Numbered from the stretch's first letter, positions 13,801 through 35,969 are shown. The stretch is DNA of 64,000 nt from Enoplolaimus lenunculus (GCA_030248215.1 JASANG010001377.1:1-64000); one strand, 5' to 3'. The notes: generated by a model not told the origin, from the letters alone. Made by a program: numbers and translations.

Positions 13801-16396
13801 AGTGATTAAGTAAACTAAATTGTTCTTTGAGCATTATGTGCGTAGTTTTAGTATCAGCATCGATTCGGGATCGGCCAGTTTTAAATTACGAATCAGCATC
13901 GGTAAAACTTTGGTACTGACACACCAAGACCAAACATAACTAAAGAAAATATTACTGTATAAAAAGAACAGATCTCAGCTTGCATCATAGGGGATTCGTG
14001 TTTACGAAAAATCTGACATTATTGCAAAACATAAATACCCGGCAACGCTTGCATAATATTTTGACAACCTACTTTCTAAAAATTAGTTGTCTAATTTTAT
14101 GAAACATGATAAACTAATATCTGACATGGTTATCGAATAGCCAAGATTAAATATGTTACGTAGCGCGTAAACTGTTTAAGGGAGGTGACGTACGTTAAAT
14201 TCCATCATTAGAATTTATTGCACAATCTTGTGCCCCCTCATCCTTCCAAAGCAAAATCCTGCGTGTATACCTGACTCAAATTAACACTTAGCAAATTAAT
14301 TTACCTGAATCGCATATGTAACAGATTCGCCATTAGTGTTCATTGCTTGATATTCCGAAATGAAGACAGCTTTTTCGAGCATTCCCAAAAAAATAACAGC
14401 TCCTAAAACATTAAATTATTGTAGTTGACATATCCCAAATCTAAAATACTCTCAAACAGAAAGAAGACGCAATAGAACATTTCGATTTAATAATACAGCA
14501 CTTACACCAAATCATCTTGTAAACACACACGGAGAGGTAGCCTACCTATCCAAAATTGTACACGGAGCAGATCACGCCACTGTAAACAACTCATTATTAG
14601 CCATGCAACTGCAAGCATTGCATACAACGCGCACATTGTCCCATAAAATGGTAGTAGCGGGTAATCCACAGCGCTCAAATAGCCGTAACTACTTTTCCAC
14701 TGCACTTGAACACTGAACGATACACTTTGCCCAGCAGACTTCGGAACAAGCTGAAAATAGAATTTGTTTTAAGGTAAACAGAAGCTCGTTTTTGAAAGTT
14801 GAAGTCATCCTTTTTCAAAAATACAATAAGCATGTTGTAATGCGTTTTTTTGCAAACCGATTGGTCTTTACTAACCATCTCCAGTGGTCTTTGATATCTT
14901 ACATTTTACAATGATTGAAGATTTCTGTAGATTCAATTTGTATCCTATTTAACACACATTACCTTTAGTACTAATAAATAGATGCCATCTGAAGGCAAAA
15001 CCGCTGTTGGGTGGTCTGTTTTGAGCTTATCGTTGCTATCAGCGCTTTTCCATGTAATCGTCTTGACATCGTTAGTATCACGTTTTGCACGAACAGTTGT
15101 AGCAACACTGTTATCTTTATACGATTCAACTGGGATCTGCAACAAATAAAAATTTATATTTGCCCGAATACGCTGACTATCAGTGGTCAAAACCGAGCTG
15201 TAAATTTTGCACATTGATTGCGAAAAATACAGGTTAGAAAGAATGAAAAATTAGGATTCCGATTCCAATTATACGTACCTGTAATCAAGATCGGACCTGA
15301 ATTGAATCGAGATTCTAACGGAATCGGAATACCGTTTGCACCCTATACCAAGTGCAACCGGAATTCTGATTCCGATTAGAATTTCGATTGAAAATGAGTT
15401 CCGATTCCGATTGCACAATCAATCAGAATCGAAATTTTTAAATTTTAATTTTAATTCTATTTCTTGTGATATGTTGTGTACGAATTCTGTATCATTTACT
15501 ATTAAATTGCTTTCGATGAGTTAACTTATCAATAATAGATTCTAGTTTAGCTTTACAGAACGACACATCATCGCCAATTTGTTCATGCGATGTTTTTGAA
15601 AACTGCTGCCAGCCAGCAGACACCTTAAATCAATATTATATTTGTTCATACAAATTAACTGTACAGTCACAAACTTTCTAGCACCGATTCCGATTAGAAT
15701 TCCGATATAAATTCGCTGTTCCGAATCCGATTCCGGTACAATACAGTTCCGCTTTGCACCCTGCCCTATACTATTAGTATTAGAAATAACGGTTTACAAA
15801 AACACCTTAGGTATTCAGCCAGATTACAGAACGATATGCAGCTCCTAAATTAAAAGACCTTGTATCGCAAAACTTTCATCCGTTAGCTCACGAAGTACTC
15901 ACTATACACTTACATTCTTCCATTGATTTTTCGATTCTAAAATTGTCGGATTACACGACAACGTTTGTGGTTCGAGCATTTGCAAACTCCACGAATAACG
16001 ATAGTCCAATCCGGGTGGAATTTTATCAGGAAAGGCATAATAAAATTGCGCCCAACGCATTGCCCGTTCGTCACTGGTCACATTAACTTCATCCACACTC
16101 TCATCAGCACCAATGTACTCAAGAAATTCTTTGTCACATACAGTGGAACGCATTACAAACGTTACATCATATTGAAACGAGTGAGTGAGTTCATCACACG
16201 ACAGAGCGATTGAAACTTGAGTTCCGTTAAACGCACTTCGTGTCACCGGTATAAACAGTTCTTTGTTGAACGTAAAGCTTTTCGTGAAAATTCCTGGTTC
16301 CAAAATTGATACTGATGGTAATGGAATAGAAAAGAAAAGCCCAATGTAGAAAATATACGATGCCAACATGGAATGTCCGGCAGTCGTGTAACCCAT
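10859..16396 (-). CDS. TMEM87: TMEM87-family seven-helix Golgi membrane protein
   Basis: Nine exons on the minus strand: 16396-15914, 15136-14963, 14750-14546, 14402-14305, 13478-13302, 12601-12342, 12003-11864, 11663-11545 and 10981-10859 (TGA). All junctions are GT/AG, phases agree, and the product is 592 residues (human TMEM87A is about 555). It has a signal peptide ([14 protein letters not shown]) and a luminal GOLD-like domain, then seven hydrophobic helices. Conserved stretches include [67 protein letters not shown] and [13 protein letters not shown]. The acidic cytosolic tail ends in [11 protein letters not shown]...[12 protein letters not shown], the family's C-terminal signature. The family acts in Golgi/endosome membrane traffic, with reported mechanosensitive roles. 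The start is the first ATG of the exon; a second ATG lies 9 codons downstream. Confidence 0.93.
15237..15770. repeat. Fragments of the TGCAA-CGGAATTC repeat family in TMEM87 intron 1
   Basis: Two clusters (about 15237-15420 and 15680-15770) hold dense GATTCCGATT / AATCGGAATTCCG words and the hAT-style tip TTTGCACCCT. Related sequence is at 16723-16805, 25749-26086 and 33436-33560. These are degraded copies with no coding content. Confidence 0.4.
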
Positions 16397-16881
16397 ATCG
16401 TTAGTTAATTTATGAGACTCCTGTAGTTAAATATACGTATTTATGTAAGTAATACACTGTTCGGTTCCTAGCGCTGCGGTCCGGTAAAGGTGCTGCAACA
16501 ACATATTTCTTATGTCGACATATGTATGTAGATGCCTCACACAAGATTTCACTAGTATTATATAAACCTTGGTCCTTGAGTAGCACAGAAAATAAACCAT
16601 CGAAGGTAGATTTCGCTTTCTTCAAAAATGAAGATGTCAAACAGACCAGATTAGGTAAATACCTATCTTTAACTAAGGTTATTCCACCAATAATATAGCA
16701 AAAAAGAAAATTAAAACAAATTTTGCCGTGGCACGGATTTTTAACTTTCGGGTTCCGGTACTGTTTTCAAATTCCGGCTGCGGTAAATTCTAAATCCGGT
16801 TGCAACTGCTTATATGTCTGTAGCAGCAAGTTATTCAAAAAGTTGGACAAGTCTCGACGAGTCGTAGTGGGATTACATTTA

Positions 16882-17950
16882 TTGAGCGAAGCTCGAACGC
16901 ACGTAAGCAATTAAGGTAATATGCAAATTAGTTGTTAGCTAACTATTCATTTAGGTTTTGGAGGTTTGTAAGCAATTTCCTCAGATTCCTCGCACCCAAA
17001 AACCCTTCAGCCACTCTAATAATTTTTGGAATAATTTAAAAAGTCCTAATTTTGTTTTGTCAATTAAGCTAATATGCAAATTAGTTATTAGCTAACTATT
17101 CAGTTATCGGTTTTGGAGGTTTGTAAACAATGTATTCAGATTCTTCGCACCCAAAACCTTCATTAAACCTTAATAATTATTGAAATAATTTAAAAAGTCC
17201 TAGTTTTGTCTTGTCAATTAAGCTAATATGCAAATTAGTTATTAGCTAACTATTCAGTTATCGGTTTTGGAGGTTTGTAAACAATGTATTCAGATTTTTC
17301 GCACCCAAAAACCTTTAGTAAACCCTAATAATTATTGAAATAATTTAAAAACTCCTAGTTTTGTCTCGTCGATTAAGCTAATATGCAAATTAGCTATTAG
17401 TTTACTATTCAATTATCGGTTTTGGATGTTTGTAAACTATTTATTCAAATTCACCGCACCAAAATACCCTTTAGTGCTGAAATTATATTGCTTTTAACCT
17501 TAATAATTAGTGAAATATTGTAAAAAGTCCTAATTTAGGCTTATAAACTATGCTAATATGCAAATTATCTATTAGCTAACTGCTCAATTATCGGTTTCTG
17601 AGGTTTGTAAACAGTCTACAGATTCCTCGCACCCAAAAACCGTTTAATGCCAAAATTAGATTGCTTCTAACTGTAATAATTAGTGAAATATTGTGGAAAG
17701 TCCTAATTTAGGCTTAATTATACAAATTAGCCTGTAGCTAATAAACGGCTTAAAATCTTAAAACCCCAATGCGAGGTTAACACCCCAGGATAATTGGCTT
17801 TCAAACAAAAAAAGTTTATCAAAATCGGTTCAGCCGTTCCTGAGATTCTTTTCGGACGGACAGACGGACATCCACTTTTCGACCCCCAAGTACAAAACAT
17901 AAAACGCTTCGCGAACCTCCGAGCTTCGCTCGGAGTTTCGCTTCGCTCAA
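16882..17950 (+). mobile_element. Element of about 170-bp tandem units, copy B
   Basis: It has the same TTGAGCGAAGC...GCTTCGCTCAA ends and unit landmarks as copy A at 7232-7995, with about five units. Some units are much closer to each other than to copy A (for instance about 17060-17220 versus 17225-17385), which points to local unit amplification after insertion. The tail has CGGACGGACAGACGGAC and a CTCCGAG...CTCGGAG hairpin. Its right end abuts the LTR fossil. Confidence 0.6.
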
Positions 17951-17953
17951 AGA

Positions 17954-20900
17954 GAAATAATGAATGAAAGAGGACTCGCGAGCGAGAAGCCAGAATGAGT
18001 TTAATTCTTCGTTTTTTCGTGTTGAATATATATTAGTTAGCTACTGATTGGCTTAAGTTGTATTTTCGTATTGTTCGTTTTTGTCTTGTTGTTACATGTC
18101 AGTTGAAATTGTTTTCACGGCGTTAACGCCTTTTCGTGTTGAGTTTTATTTTTCTGGAAAATTCGCAGGACGATTGAGAGTCGACATCTGAATTGACTTC
18201 CGATCGCACCCGCTTCAGATTTGACGGAACCGACGGTGTCCTATCTAAAACCCTATTTGTTAATATTTGTTATTCCACATGGTGACCACGACGGTCTCCA
18301 CAGGGTCTACCCACCCCCGGCTCAAAGGCAGCGAAACGGACGTAGTTTCAGTTTTCGTGTGTTTTGGGCCGTGTAAAGTCTGTGCAAGTTGTTGTTGTTG
18401 TAGCTGCCGCGATCGTTATATTTCAAGGTTAAGGAACTGAGCCGCATCACGTGGTAGAGACAACAGACAATCAGCTTAAAATGCCGTAGTCTTGGCTGGA
18501 CAGTTGGCGAGATGGTGAACGTCGTGTGGCGATCCAATGGCAGTAGGGTCGATGCGCGACCTGGAGCTCCCTAGAATTCTGCTGTAATCGATTGGTATTG
18601 TTGTAAAGCGAATTCTTTTAAAGTTTTGGGAGCAAGTTTTCAAATATAGGTAAGTTTGCTTTTACCTGTCACCGAAGGATCGACTTGGCAAGCAACGCGA
18701 GCAGAATCCGAACAAATGTTGGACGACAAATAGCAGAGGGCTTTGGCAAAGCCCCATTCAACGTCAGTACGTGGTGTCTCGCGTTGCAACTCTCGACAGC
18801 AGTGTAATGCCGCTATTGTAGCCCATTACAGTCGAGTCAACGTCACAAATGCCATCAACCCGACGGCGTGTTCAAGTGCGACAATGGTCAACTACAGTGT
18901 GGTAACGCAGCAAACCGTGTCCAGTCCCGTAATGGTAAGTACCGTTGGCTAAACATCTCCGGGACTGGTCAGTGTCGATGGACAAGTGGCCGCGGGCAGA
19001 GGTAAGCTCCTGGCATGGTCTGCGGGGCATGTCATGTTTGATAACGTTGTCTTAAATACAGGTATAGATGTGGGCACCGTTGTTGTTAGTCACATAAAAG
19101 ACGAAGGATAGAAACGAAGTAGACAGTCTTTCTTCGGCCCATTCGACTAAAAATATATCTGAATTAAACGACTTGACATTCGGAAAACCCAACGAAATTT
19201 TGCATCCTATTTTTTCGCAAGGCGAATGACAATTTTGCTTGTGAAAAAGGATGCACCTCTGCCTGCTAAAAGCCAATTGGCGTTCGAATCTTAACCCAGG
19301 TTTCTAAACAAATATTATGTCAGATGTTGAGTTTAAAAGGGTGTATCACGTATTTTCTCGGACCGATGCTCAACTCGATTTGGGACAATCAACTTCCTGC
19401 CGCATACGTCCACAACGTACCCACAAAAGGTGCTCAACCACCGTTTGTTCACCCGTCAATCAATGAGCAGACGACTCTCCTATTGTAACGAGGTCAAGTA
19501 AGCTGCTACTAAGTTATTGTGGTTGATACTTTTCGCCGCCAAAAGGCAGGCAACTTGGCTAAGTTACGGGTGTTTATGATTCCGCCGTCCGCGGACAGGC
19601 AGTTCCTTGCTAATTCTGTACGCCGCTATTGGGCAGGCGTGTGTCTTACCGCGGCGCGGTTCCAACAGGAAATGATTATTGCGTAGCTAGTAAGCGGGTT
19701 GGTCCATATGCAAGATTAGAGCGCAGCAAAACGAACTGCGCAGCTGTAGTGTAGTCCGGGATATCTTAGCGCCGGAATGTTCCTGGGCGCAACACGAACA
19801 ATCAACAGACCCTAACGCCGGAGTACATCAGGCGTATTTGAAACAAGCAGGGTAGAAATTGTATAACAAACTGCGCATATGCTGAACTCAATCAAACATT
19901 TATTATTTTACCAACTACCTTCCTCTTGCACTACAGAGAAAGCGTTTATATAGTGGCATAAAACAAATGGCATTTTAAAGTTTTGTACACTATGCAATCG
20001 AAAGGTTATGCGGTTTGCTAGAATTTTGTTCGATAAAATTCAATAATATCTAGTCAAAACAAAAGCTCCAAGTCAAAGATTTGCCTTAATATGAAAACCA
20101 ATTTTTTTAAATTTGAAAGAAATCTAGGGGGCTAGGTTTATTACAGTATGAGCAATGAACAATGTTTTGCCGAAGGCGCGGGCTTCGAATATCGATTAAA
20201 CGCCTACTATTTCGTTGTCAACGAGCGCGTGCTATTTCCGCACGGAATCTTGACGGCGAAGGTGCTCGACGAAATATTGATGGAGTGGGTGTCTAGTTTT
20301 GGGCGTGATGCCGGATCGATTGTGGTGCATATGCGCTTGGATCAATTTTTTTCAGATCCAGTGATACATTGAACAGGAAATACGTTACGAACTGTTCAAT
20401 CGCGATCCACAGTTGGTCCGGAACAGTATGAAAACGTCATACAATTCATGGCATTGCATGTCACGGTGTTACGCAAGATAGACGTCGTGCATTTTGGTAT
20501 GATCCTACCGATTTAGCGTGCGTTACCGATGGAGCAATACAAAAAACGAAGGTGGAAGTCGTGCCGTATTATCAAATTTTCAAGTTGAACGCCAGCAGAC
20601 GTTATTGGCACGAATGCGACAGGTTCGACAAGGCCAGCAAACCGATCGATTCGAAATTGCCAGGGATGCATAAAGAAATGTCCATCTGTCAGACTTTGGC
20701 GCAAGGCGGTAGTCACGAATAAATAGTTGACGAGTGATGAACGTCATAAAATTCAGTGGGCATCTCTGCATTTCAATCGGAATCTTGAAAACGACAATGC
20801 ATAATGTCATCCGTGGACGTGTGTACCGGAGAAGCAGGACCCGTCAGAGTACGAACGCAAGATGAATTTGTTCGACGATTCGCGTACTTGGCCGTTCGAA

Positions 20901-21540
20901 GTAAATCGAGAACGGAATCGCGTGTGTAAATGTCGTGAACAAAGGGTGTGTATGATGAACGAGTTTCGAATTGAACCAGTTTGGGACAGGTTGCGTGACC
21001 GAAAAGAAACTCGTAAGGAGTGCGGTACCTTTTAGCACGTTGATACCAGTCACGTTGAAATAACTAAAATGGACATTGAATGTTTTGTTGTTATTATTAT
21101 TATATGTATGTTAGTAAATATTGTGTGTCATCGAAAACGGTTGTTTGGTTCACGTTGATGAATGCACGGGTTTAATGAGGATCGGAGGTTCTGTGTGCCT
21201 TATCGTGTACATAATATGTTAATGGTGAGCGCAGAATCCATGACAAGGAACGTCATGTGTTAAGAAACGGGAATGTGAGGAATATGGGGATATTTTAGGC
21301 CATTTTCTGCATATTTGGGAATAAATGAAGTTGAATGATTCTTGTTTTTCTAGTCACTGAATCCTTCATTATCTCGTGTTGAATATTACCTACCTACTGT
21401 TTTGGCATAAGTTTCGTTTTCGTACTGTTCGTTTTTGTCTTGCTGTGTTACATGTCAGTTGAAATTGTTTTCATGGCGTTAACGTATACTTCGAGTTGAG
21501 TTATATTTTGGTGGAAAATTCGCTGGATGACTACACTGGG
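17954..21540 (+). mobile_element. Fossil LTR retroelement (gypsy- or BEL/Pao-like), broken
   Basis: Two diverged direct repeats, about 17960-18275 and 21310-21535, share long word blocks such as GTTCGTTTTTGTCTTG, TTACATGTCAGTTGAAATTG and GGCGTTAACG and look like the two LTRs. Downstream of the left repeat, near 18280, is TGGTGACCACGACGG, in the position and style of a tRNA primer-binding leader. The internal region of about 3 kb is less AT-rich than its surroundings, as expected of old coding sequence. It holds no recognisable intact gag or pol; many breaks are evident. The LTR divergence makes it old. The family was not resolved. Confidence 0.5.
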
Positions 21541-23188
21541 AGTGGTTTCTGGGGTAACGTACTTAAATATTTTAAAGCGAGGGGAAACAACGCAATTTTG
21601 TTTCATTACAGCACAGAAGCTCAATTTGGAAGGCGACCGGTTGGATAGATGCATTTTAACAAATCATTTTAGTCCGGGAATTTTTCCGGGTATTTTGGAA
21701 TACCTGGCACCCGGATCCTAAATTGTTTGTTGTCAAAACCCAGACTCGGAATTTCCCAAAGCCAACAGCCGACTGCGTATTTCTCGGTGAAAATACCAGG
21801 AATAACCGGACCAAGAAAATTTACAAACGTCCAGAACCAAAGGAAATTGGACGCGCGAAATTCACTTGCAATACCACGATTAAAATAGCTATGTATTTTT
21901 GTTTCAAGTTAACAGAATACCCCTACACCACATAAATTTTTATGGTCAGTGGCACCTCTGGCCCTGCAAACAACTACATAAGTTCATTTAACATGAGCTC
22001 GCTGTTTACATGTAATCCCACATTCGTAGAAAGCATGTGCTTCAAACAGTGCTCGGCAAAATGAGTAATCGACTTCACTGCAGAGTCGGCCAAATTTATC
22101 TAAAATCGTATAAGTATCAGGGCGATTTAAGTAATGTTTATGCAATCCAGCCATTGAACATCTGGATTGCGTTACCGAATACTGAAGTAGACACTAGACA
22201 TCAAGTAGTTACAGTTTAGAAGTCAGCATTTTTTACAACAACACAGGACTCATACGAAGATTTATCTCACGACAAAATCAGGATAATTAGATGCTGTAAA
22301 TGTTAGTGTGGTTTTTGCCAGCATCAACGTTGAGCTGACAAGCAGAAGGAATAGGAACTTGTCGATAAGGCGATTTTGAACATTTGATCAGAGACAAGAG
22401 AATGGCAGACGGTTAGAAAGGTTATCACTTTAATAGCTGAGTTTTCTATTGTCTGACAACCGAACCATTTTACTCTAAAAGACACGATCAGCACTAGGTA
22501 TTAATCATTATGATAAGTATTCGAGCCACACAAATTAGTTTTGAACACTTATCGACTGTCATATAGTCCAATATTCTCAACCGCGTGTAGCACCAATCAC
22601 CAGTTAGTGATAAGATGTCAAACTCTCAATCTCCTCTAAGAAGTGCTCCGCGAAACTTGCACATCAAATGTGAAAAATGTACAAGCTTTCGAGGTCCGTC
22701 ATTCTCTCGTTCGAACGCAGCAAAAGCCCTTACCAACTGATTAAATGTGCAATACGCAAATTAAAATACGAGCCCGATCTCAGACTTAAGATTGTTATAC
22801 AGTTTTCATGGATGATTAAAAAACCATGTCCAATGTTACGTCAGAAACATTCGATTATGTGTAGATTCGTAGCTAGTATGCTGCTTTGGAACTGTGCACG
22901 GGAAGTGTATGTGAGGTAAAATGATTGCCGTACATGTGCACGTTTACCGGAATATAAATGTTGGCGAAATACACAATTATACAGATCAATAGGGGATTTG
23001 AGATGGGCTGTTGATAGAACATCATAAGTTGAGGGACAAATCGTTATTGTATATGTATATGCACATATATAATTATAATTATTCACGCACAAAAATAAAG
23101 ACTGTTAATAGAAATCTATTATCTCAGTATAGTAACTTCAATTAGTGCTTGGTAACATTGTGCTGTTAACCCATAGGCACATTTAAAC

Positions 23189-23396
23189 CGCTACGGGTTT
23201 CTAAATGCCCACCGTTTCAAAAACTATACAAATTCGATCATTTTCATTTAAAACTTTTCTAAAAGCAGAGAGTGAAGAGGCATTTACAATATCAGATGGA
23301 AGAGTGTTCCAAATTTTTATAATTCGGTAACATAAAGAATTTTGCACCTCATTATTATGTGGTAGTGGTGGATACAGTTTTTTTATTTGTTAGAAC
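23189..23396 (-). mobile_element. Non-LTR retrotransposon (LINE) tail fragment
   Basis: Read on the minus strand, the segment encodes a block of the form YRIIKIWNTLPSDIVNA followed by SSLSAFRKVLNEND and a stop. This is the C-terminal motif (R-x-x-x-x-W-N-x-L-P-x-x-V-x-x-A...F-K/R) that ends the reverse transcriptase ORF of many RTE/Jockey-like LINEs. Nothing upstream of the motif is preserved, so this is a 5'-truncated relic. Confidence 0.6.
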
Positions 23397-23954
23397 GTGT
23401 TAGTTTAGTGTGGCTAAATATTTCAACAAAAATCTGCTACTAATTAAACCTAAATTTTTCTAGCTAAATTCTGCATGCTGAAATTTTCATGTCAAAGCAA
23501 ATGCCACTGTACAGCAGTGTATAATCAATCTGCTGACAATTGAAAGCATAAGTCTAGGCTGCCCTTTCAAAGAACAACCATACAATTTACTTCATAGCAT
23601 CTCACAATAAATATAACAATATTACTAAAAACAGCAAAAAGTTTTTAGTCTAAAATCAACAAATACAACTGACGTCCATTTAATGTGTACGTTGATCAGG
23701 AAAACAACGGGAACTTGTTTTTCTCCATTGTTCTCGTTTTGAAACCTACCGAGGTTCAAAAAACCGTGAGTGAGACCGTGAACAGCCGAATCCCGAGACT
23801 AACCGAGACCGAGACCGCACATTCGGATTCGGATGCACTGATGATGGTGATTTAGGCTTTTTGTGTATTTATTATACATATACTACTAGCTCGGGTACAA
23901 GCATTCCACTTAATATCTGAAGACATTTGATTTTTATACGTAGTAATTAAACAA

Positions 23955-32670
<8,716 letters not shown>

Positions 32671-34391
32671 AGTAACAAAAGTATGAATAGTGTTTGAGTA
32701 GTTTCGTCTCTGTATTGTTTTTATTTTCGAATTTATTAGCTAAGGTACCCGCCGCACAATGATGATTTTGTTCACGCCGGTAATTCCCTTTAGACTTAGT
32801 ATGAAACAAGAGAAATTTGTTGCAAATCTATAGGAGCATGCAAACTGGAAACGTTTTGAAACTGTTTCGAGTGGTTTACAGTTTCTAACTAATGGTGCAA
32901 TGATTTAAGTCAAAACGATAGTCAAATTTTAGTTCATTCTTTGGTCGTAAATTTGTTATTAATGTTTGCAATTTCTGTGATTATGTCTTAAGCATAGATT
33001 GTGATTTCGACATTATAGTGTAGTCAAGTGTTAACTGGGTCAAATTGTTTAAAGTGAAAATTTTTAGCACAATGGTGTGCGAAAATTTTAGATTGTTTGC
33101 GAGCCATTAACTTTTTTTGGTTACATTTCGGCTTTATTTTATTACAGCTTACTTAATTAGTTTACCACTTCGTCATTCATATTAGGTACTTTTCTTGAGT
33201 ATGTATAACTCGTGAATTTGTTTGTTGATCATTGTATTATGTTAAGTTTTCTTTATGCATCTTATTTTTAGATTTTTAATATCTATATTGTTATTTTGAT
33301 TAACTACAACGGAAGCGAACAATATCGTAGTAACAGTTCTATGTTGCGTGCGCATCAAACCCTGTTTGTGTAGGTTTTGATTTTTGTACTAATATGAAAA
33401 CTTTGTAATGGCTGCATTTCGTGAAATTGGTGCGTCCTGGGTGCAATCAAAATTCCGGATCCGGTGGGGAAATGTGGTATTTTTCACTATCCGGTTCCTA
33501 TAACCAGTGTTTTTTCACCGTAGTTTTCCGGTACTTTCGGTATTGAAAGTTATCATTCAGAGATTTAACAAAAATTGGTATATTGTTTCTAACTCGTGTA
33601 TGTGGCATCAGCATACAAACCATTGCATATCATGTTACTGCGGGACGCTTATGCTATTGATATTCCGTAATTAGAACGAGTAGTATATGATACTCCGCTG
33701 GAGTGTGCTATTTTAGTACGCTAAGAAAGAACAAGTTTAAAAACGCAGACATCAAAGTTAATTAACCCTTGGCATTTTAAACAATGTGTTGTGTGCTTTT
33801 ATGTTCTTGGAAATGTCTACGTTTAAAAAGCCTGATCAATCTTGAATAAATTTTTTACGTTTTATTATTTTTGAGCCTTTAAAACGATTCTTTGTAGGTA
33901 TTAATTTTGTGTGTATTTAGTACCTTCCTCAGCATTGCCGCGTTTTGCGGAAACGCCAAAATGCGTGCTGTAAAGCAAAGTCGGTTTTCGCACGACATCG
34001 GTGTTGAATTCCGATGTCATTTTGAACAAACTCGTTTCAGAGCAATAGAGTATGCTTTAGGCTAATACTACTGTTTTGGCCTTGTTTTCTACATTGGCCA
34101 ACTGTTGTAAGAAAAGTAACTCACTAAACATGCCTCAGATTTTTTGCATTTACTGCGTGTTTCGGGGCGAAAATTTGTATACTAGAATATTGGCAAGTTT
34201 TGCTAACACATGTTCCGTTTTAGTCCTGATGTCTGTTTTCGTTCTTTTATACCTTTGCTTTCGCTTTGTCACCGCCCACAGGCGGTGACTCTGTTTTCGC
34301 TTGCAACTTAGTAGTAGCCAGCTTTTTGCATACAATATGCAAAGATACATTACATACCTCCTGAATATCGTGCAAGTACAATAAGGTTATA

Positions 34392-34597
34392 TTGCAAAAA
34401 ATGGTGAGTCAAATTGACTCTCCGAAATAGGCTCACGGGACTACACAAACTAAGTCAAATTCGACTCTGCCAGTACTAAATTCGGCCCACTGAGTCGCAC
34501 GTTTGACTCTGGCGGAGTCGAATTTGACTCAGTTTGCGTAGTCCTGCAGAGCCTATTTCGAAGGGAGTCAATTTGACTCGCTATTTTTTGCAGTGTA
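34392..34597. mobile_element. Palindromic MITE (GAGTCAAATTGACTC family), copy 1
   Basis: The two halves of about 100 bp are inverted copies: TTGCAAAAAATGGTGAGTC at the left and its complement ending TTTTTTGCAGTGTA at the right. Inner landmarks on both arms are CCGAAATAGGCTC, CTACACAAACT and AGTCAAATTCGACTC. The whole element could fold into one hairpin. Other copies are at 38683, 39172, 47492, 53404 and 59033. A TA flank suggests a Tc1/mariner-type target. Confidence 0.75.
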
Positions 34598-34874
34598 ATA
34601 TGAAGTCAAGTTTAAACAGACCTAAAACGTAATCTGCAATCGAACTTAACCTCGAGTATTATACTTGAGCGAATCGCTAAATAATGAAGCCTAACAGCCA
34701 TTCATGTATTATTCATAGCTTGCAGTCTTGAATCTGATTTTGATCAAAGCATAGCAGCTGTACTAAAAATCAAGTCTTAAATTCCAATTCACCAGTTCTA
34801 ATTAGAAATCGAAAAATTCCTGTGTGTCGAACTGTTAGTGACAGGGCTTGAAAGTTAAGTTCAGTGGAATAAAA

Positions 34875-35010
34875 AGCTGTATAGGCCGGCGGTGCTGTAA
34901 TAGAGTCATTTGAAGCTTTAGACTAACTTTTTTTGCTTATACTTAGGTTAGGCTTAGGAATATGCTTATACTGCTGTTCCGGTCCTGTTCTATACATAGG
35001 CCGGTCCTAC
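34875..35010. mobile_element. TTAGGC-bearing TIR element, copy 1
   Basis: It shows GTAATAGAGTCATTTGAAGC, CTTTAGACTAA, a short telomere-like tract (TTAGGTTAGGCTTAGGAATA), CTTATACTGCTGTTCCGG and the tip TTCTATACATAGG. The left tip (TGTATAGGCCGGCGG) is partly preserved. It has the same order of parts as 46379-46524 and 62329-62529. Confidence 0.55.
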
Positions 35011-35963
35011 TATTTAGCACAGTTGCACAGCCAGTCAGTAGCTCCATTGCAGTAACCCAGTTCAATGGCACCTTGCTACCAACTGCGTTGAGAGTACGAC
35101 TGCAGTTTCATCCGTCCGTTGAAGCATTACTCGCTGCTTCGCGCACCGTAGGCCGAATTAAATGTCTGTTTTAAGGCCAGGGAGGGAAAATTTATTATAA
35201 AACTTAGCAAACAAGCTCTTAAGAACAAAACATTCCCTTGTAATGATCCGCCTGGAAATTTGCCCAAATACGTATGTGGGGCGTTCCAGTTTTAATATAT
35301 AGATATGCTAACAAAGTTGTGAAAAATATAGTGCATTGATTTCTTTAGCTTACCGTCACCAGACTAATGCTTGAGCTTGCTGCTGAGACTTAGTATTGTT
35401 TTACCGAATAATCTTTATATATGCGTGCTTTTTGTGCCGTGTAAAGTCGCTCGTCATCAGACTTCTATTAATTTCTAAAAACTATCTGTTCCACTATTTT
35501 TTTAGTTTACGCCAATGCTTTAACTTCCTGGCAATGTACAATTTTTGTTGCAAGTGTTTTGTAGTATTAAACATAGGACGCGGTGAGCATAATTTTGATT
35601 TCAGTCAAAATTGCTTGTTTCAGTTTGAATTAGCACAGTTCTGTTCCAGTTAGCTAGTTTACTTACTATAAGTCGCGATTTATTTTTTGTTGTACATAAA
35701 CGTTGCTGTATCTTTCCGTTGTAACTTATAATATACTTTTCAGAAGTTTAGTTGTTATTTCTAAAAAAATATGCCTACTTTACAGATATTTGTAAAAATC
35801 AACTAATTAAACGTTATTCCGGCTAGCTGTACGTAATGTTGCTTCCACTCTGGTTTCAAATCCTGTTCCTGTAATTTTTGTCGACCTCTAGCTCCAGTAT
35901 TTTCCATCCGTTTGAACACTGCTGCCTACCACAAAAATGATTACATTTGAAAAGGTGCATTTT

Positions 35964-35969
35964 TTTATT
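35964..35969 (-). terminator. Poly(A) signal AATAAA for TDC
   Basis: AATAAA on the minus strand lies about 43 nt downstream of the TDC stop (36012-36014), a normal place for a cleavage signal. It is the first AATAAA after the stop. Confidence 0.4.

Larger units (their letters stand above)
16397..23954. other. Gene-free interval between divergent TMEM87 and HSP60
   Basis: The interval holds tandem element copy B (16882-17950), a fossil LTR retroelement (about 17954-21540), one arm of a palindromic family near 22567-22620 and a LINE tail (23189-23396). The stretch 21541-22560 is AT-rich with nothing recognised. About 250 bp directly upstream of the HSP60 ATG has repeated GAGACCGAGACC words (about 23745-23830). 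No clean heat-shock element (adjacent nGAAn units) was found there by eye. Confidence 0.5.

Noticed and set aside
20148-21053. Short ORFs between 20148 and 21053 as a host gene
   Set aside because: They lie inside the LTR fossil's internal region, have no splice context and match no host family.
23680-23954. Heat-shock elements upstream of HSP60
   Set aside because: Only scattered GAA/TTC words are present. No three adjacent inverted nGAAn units were found.
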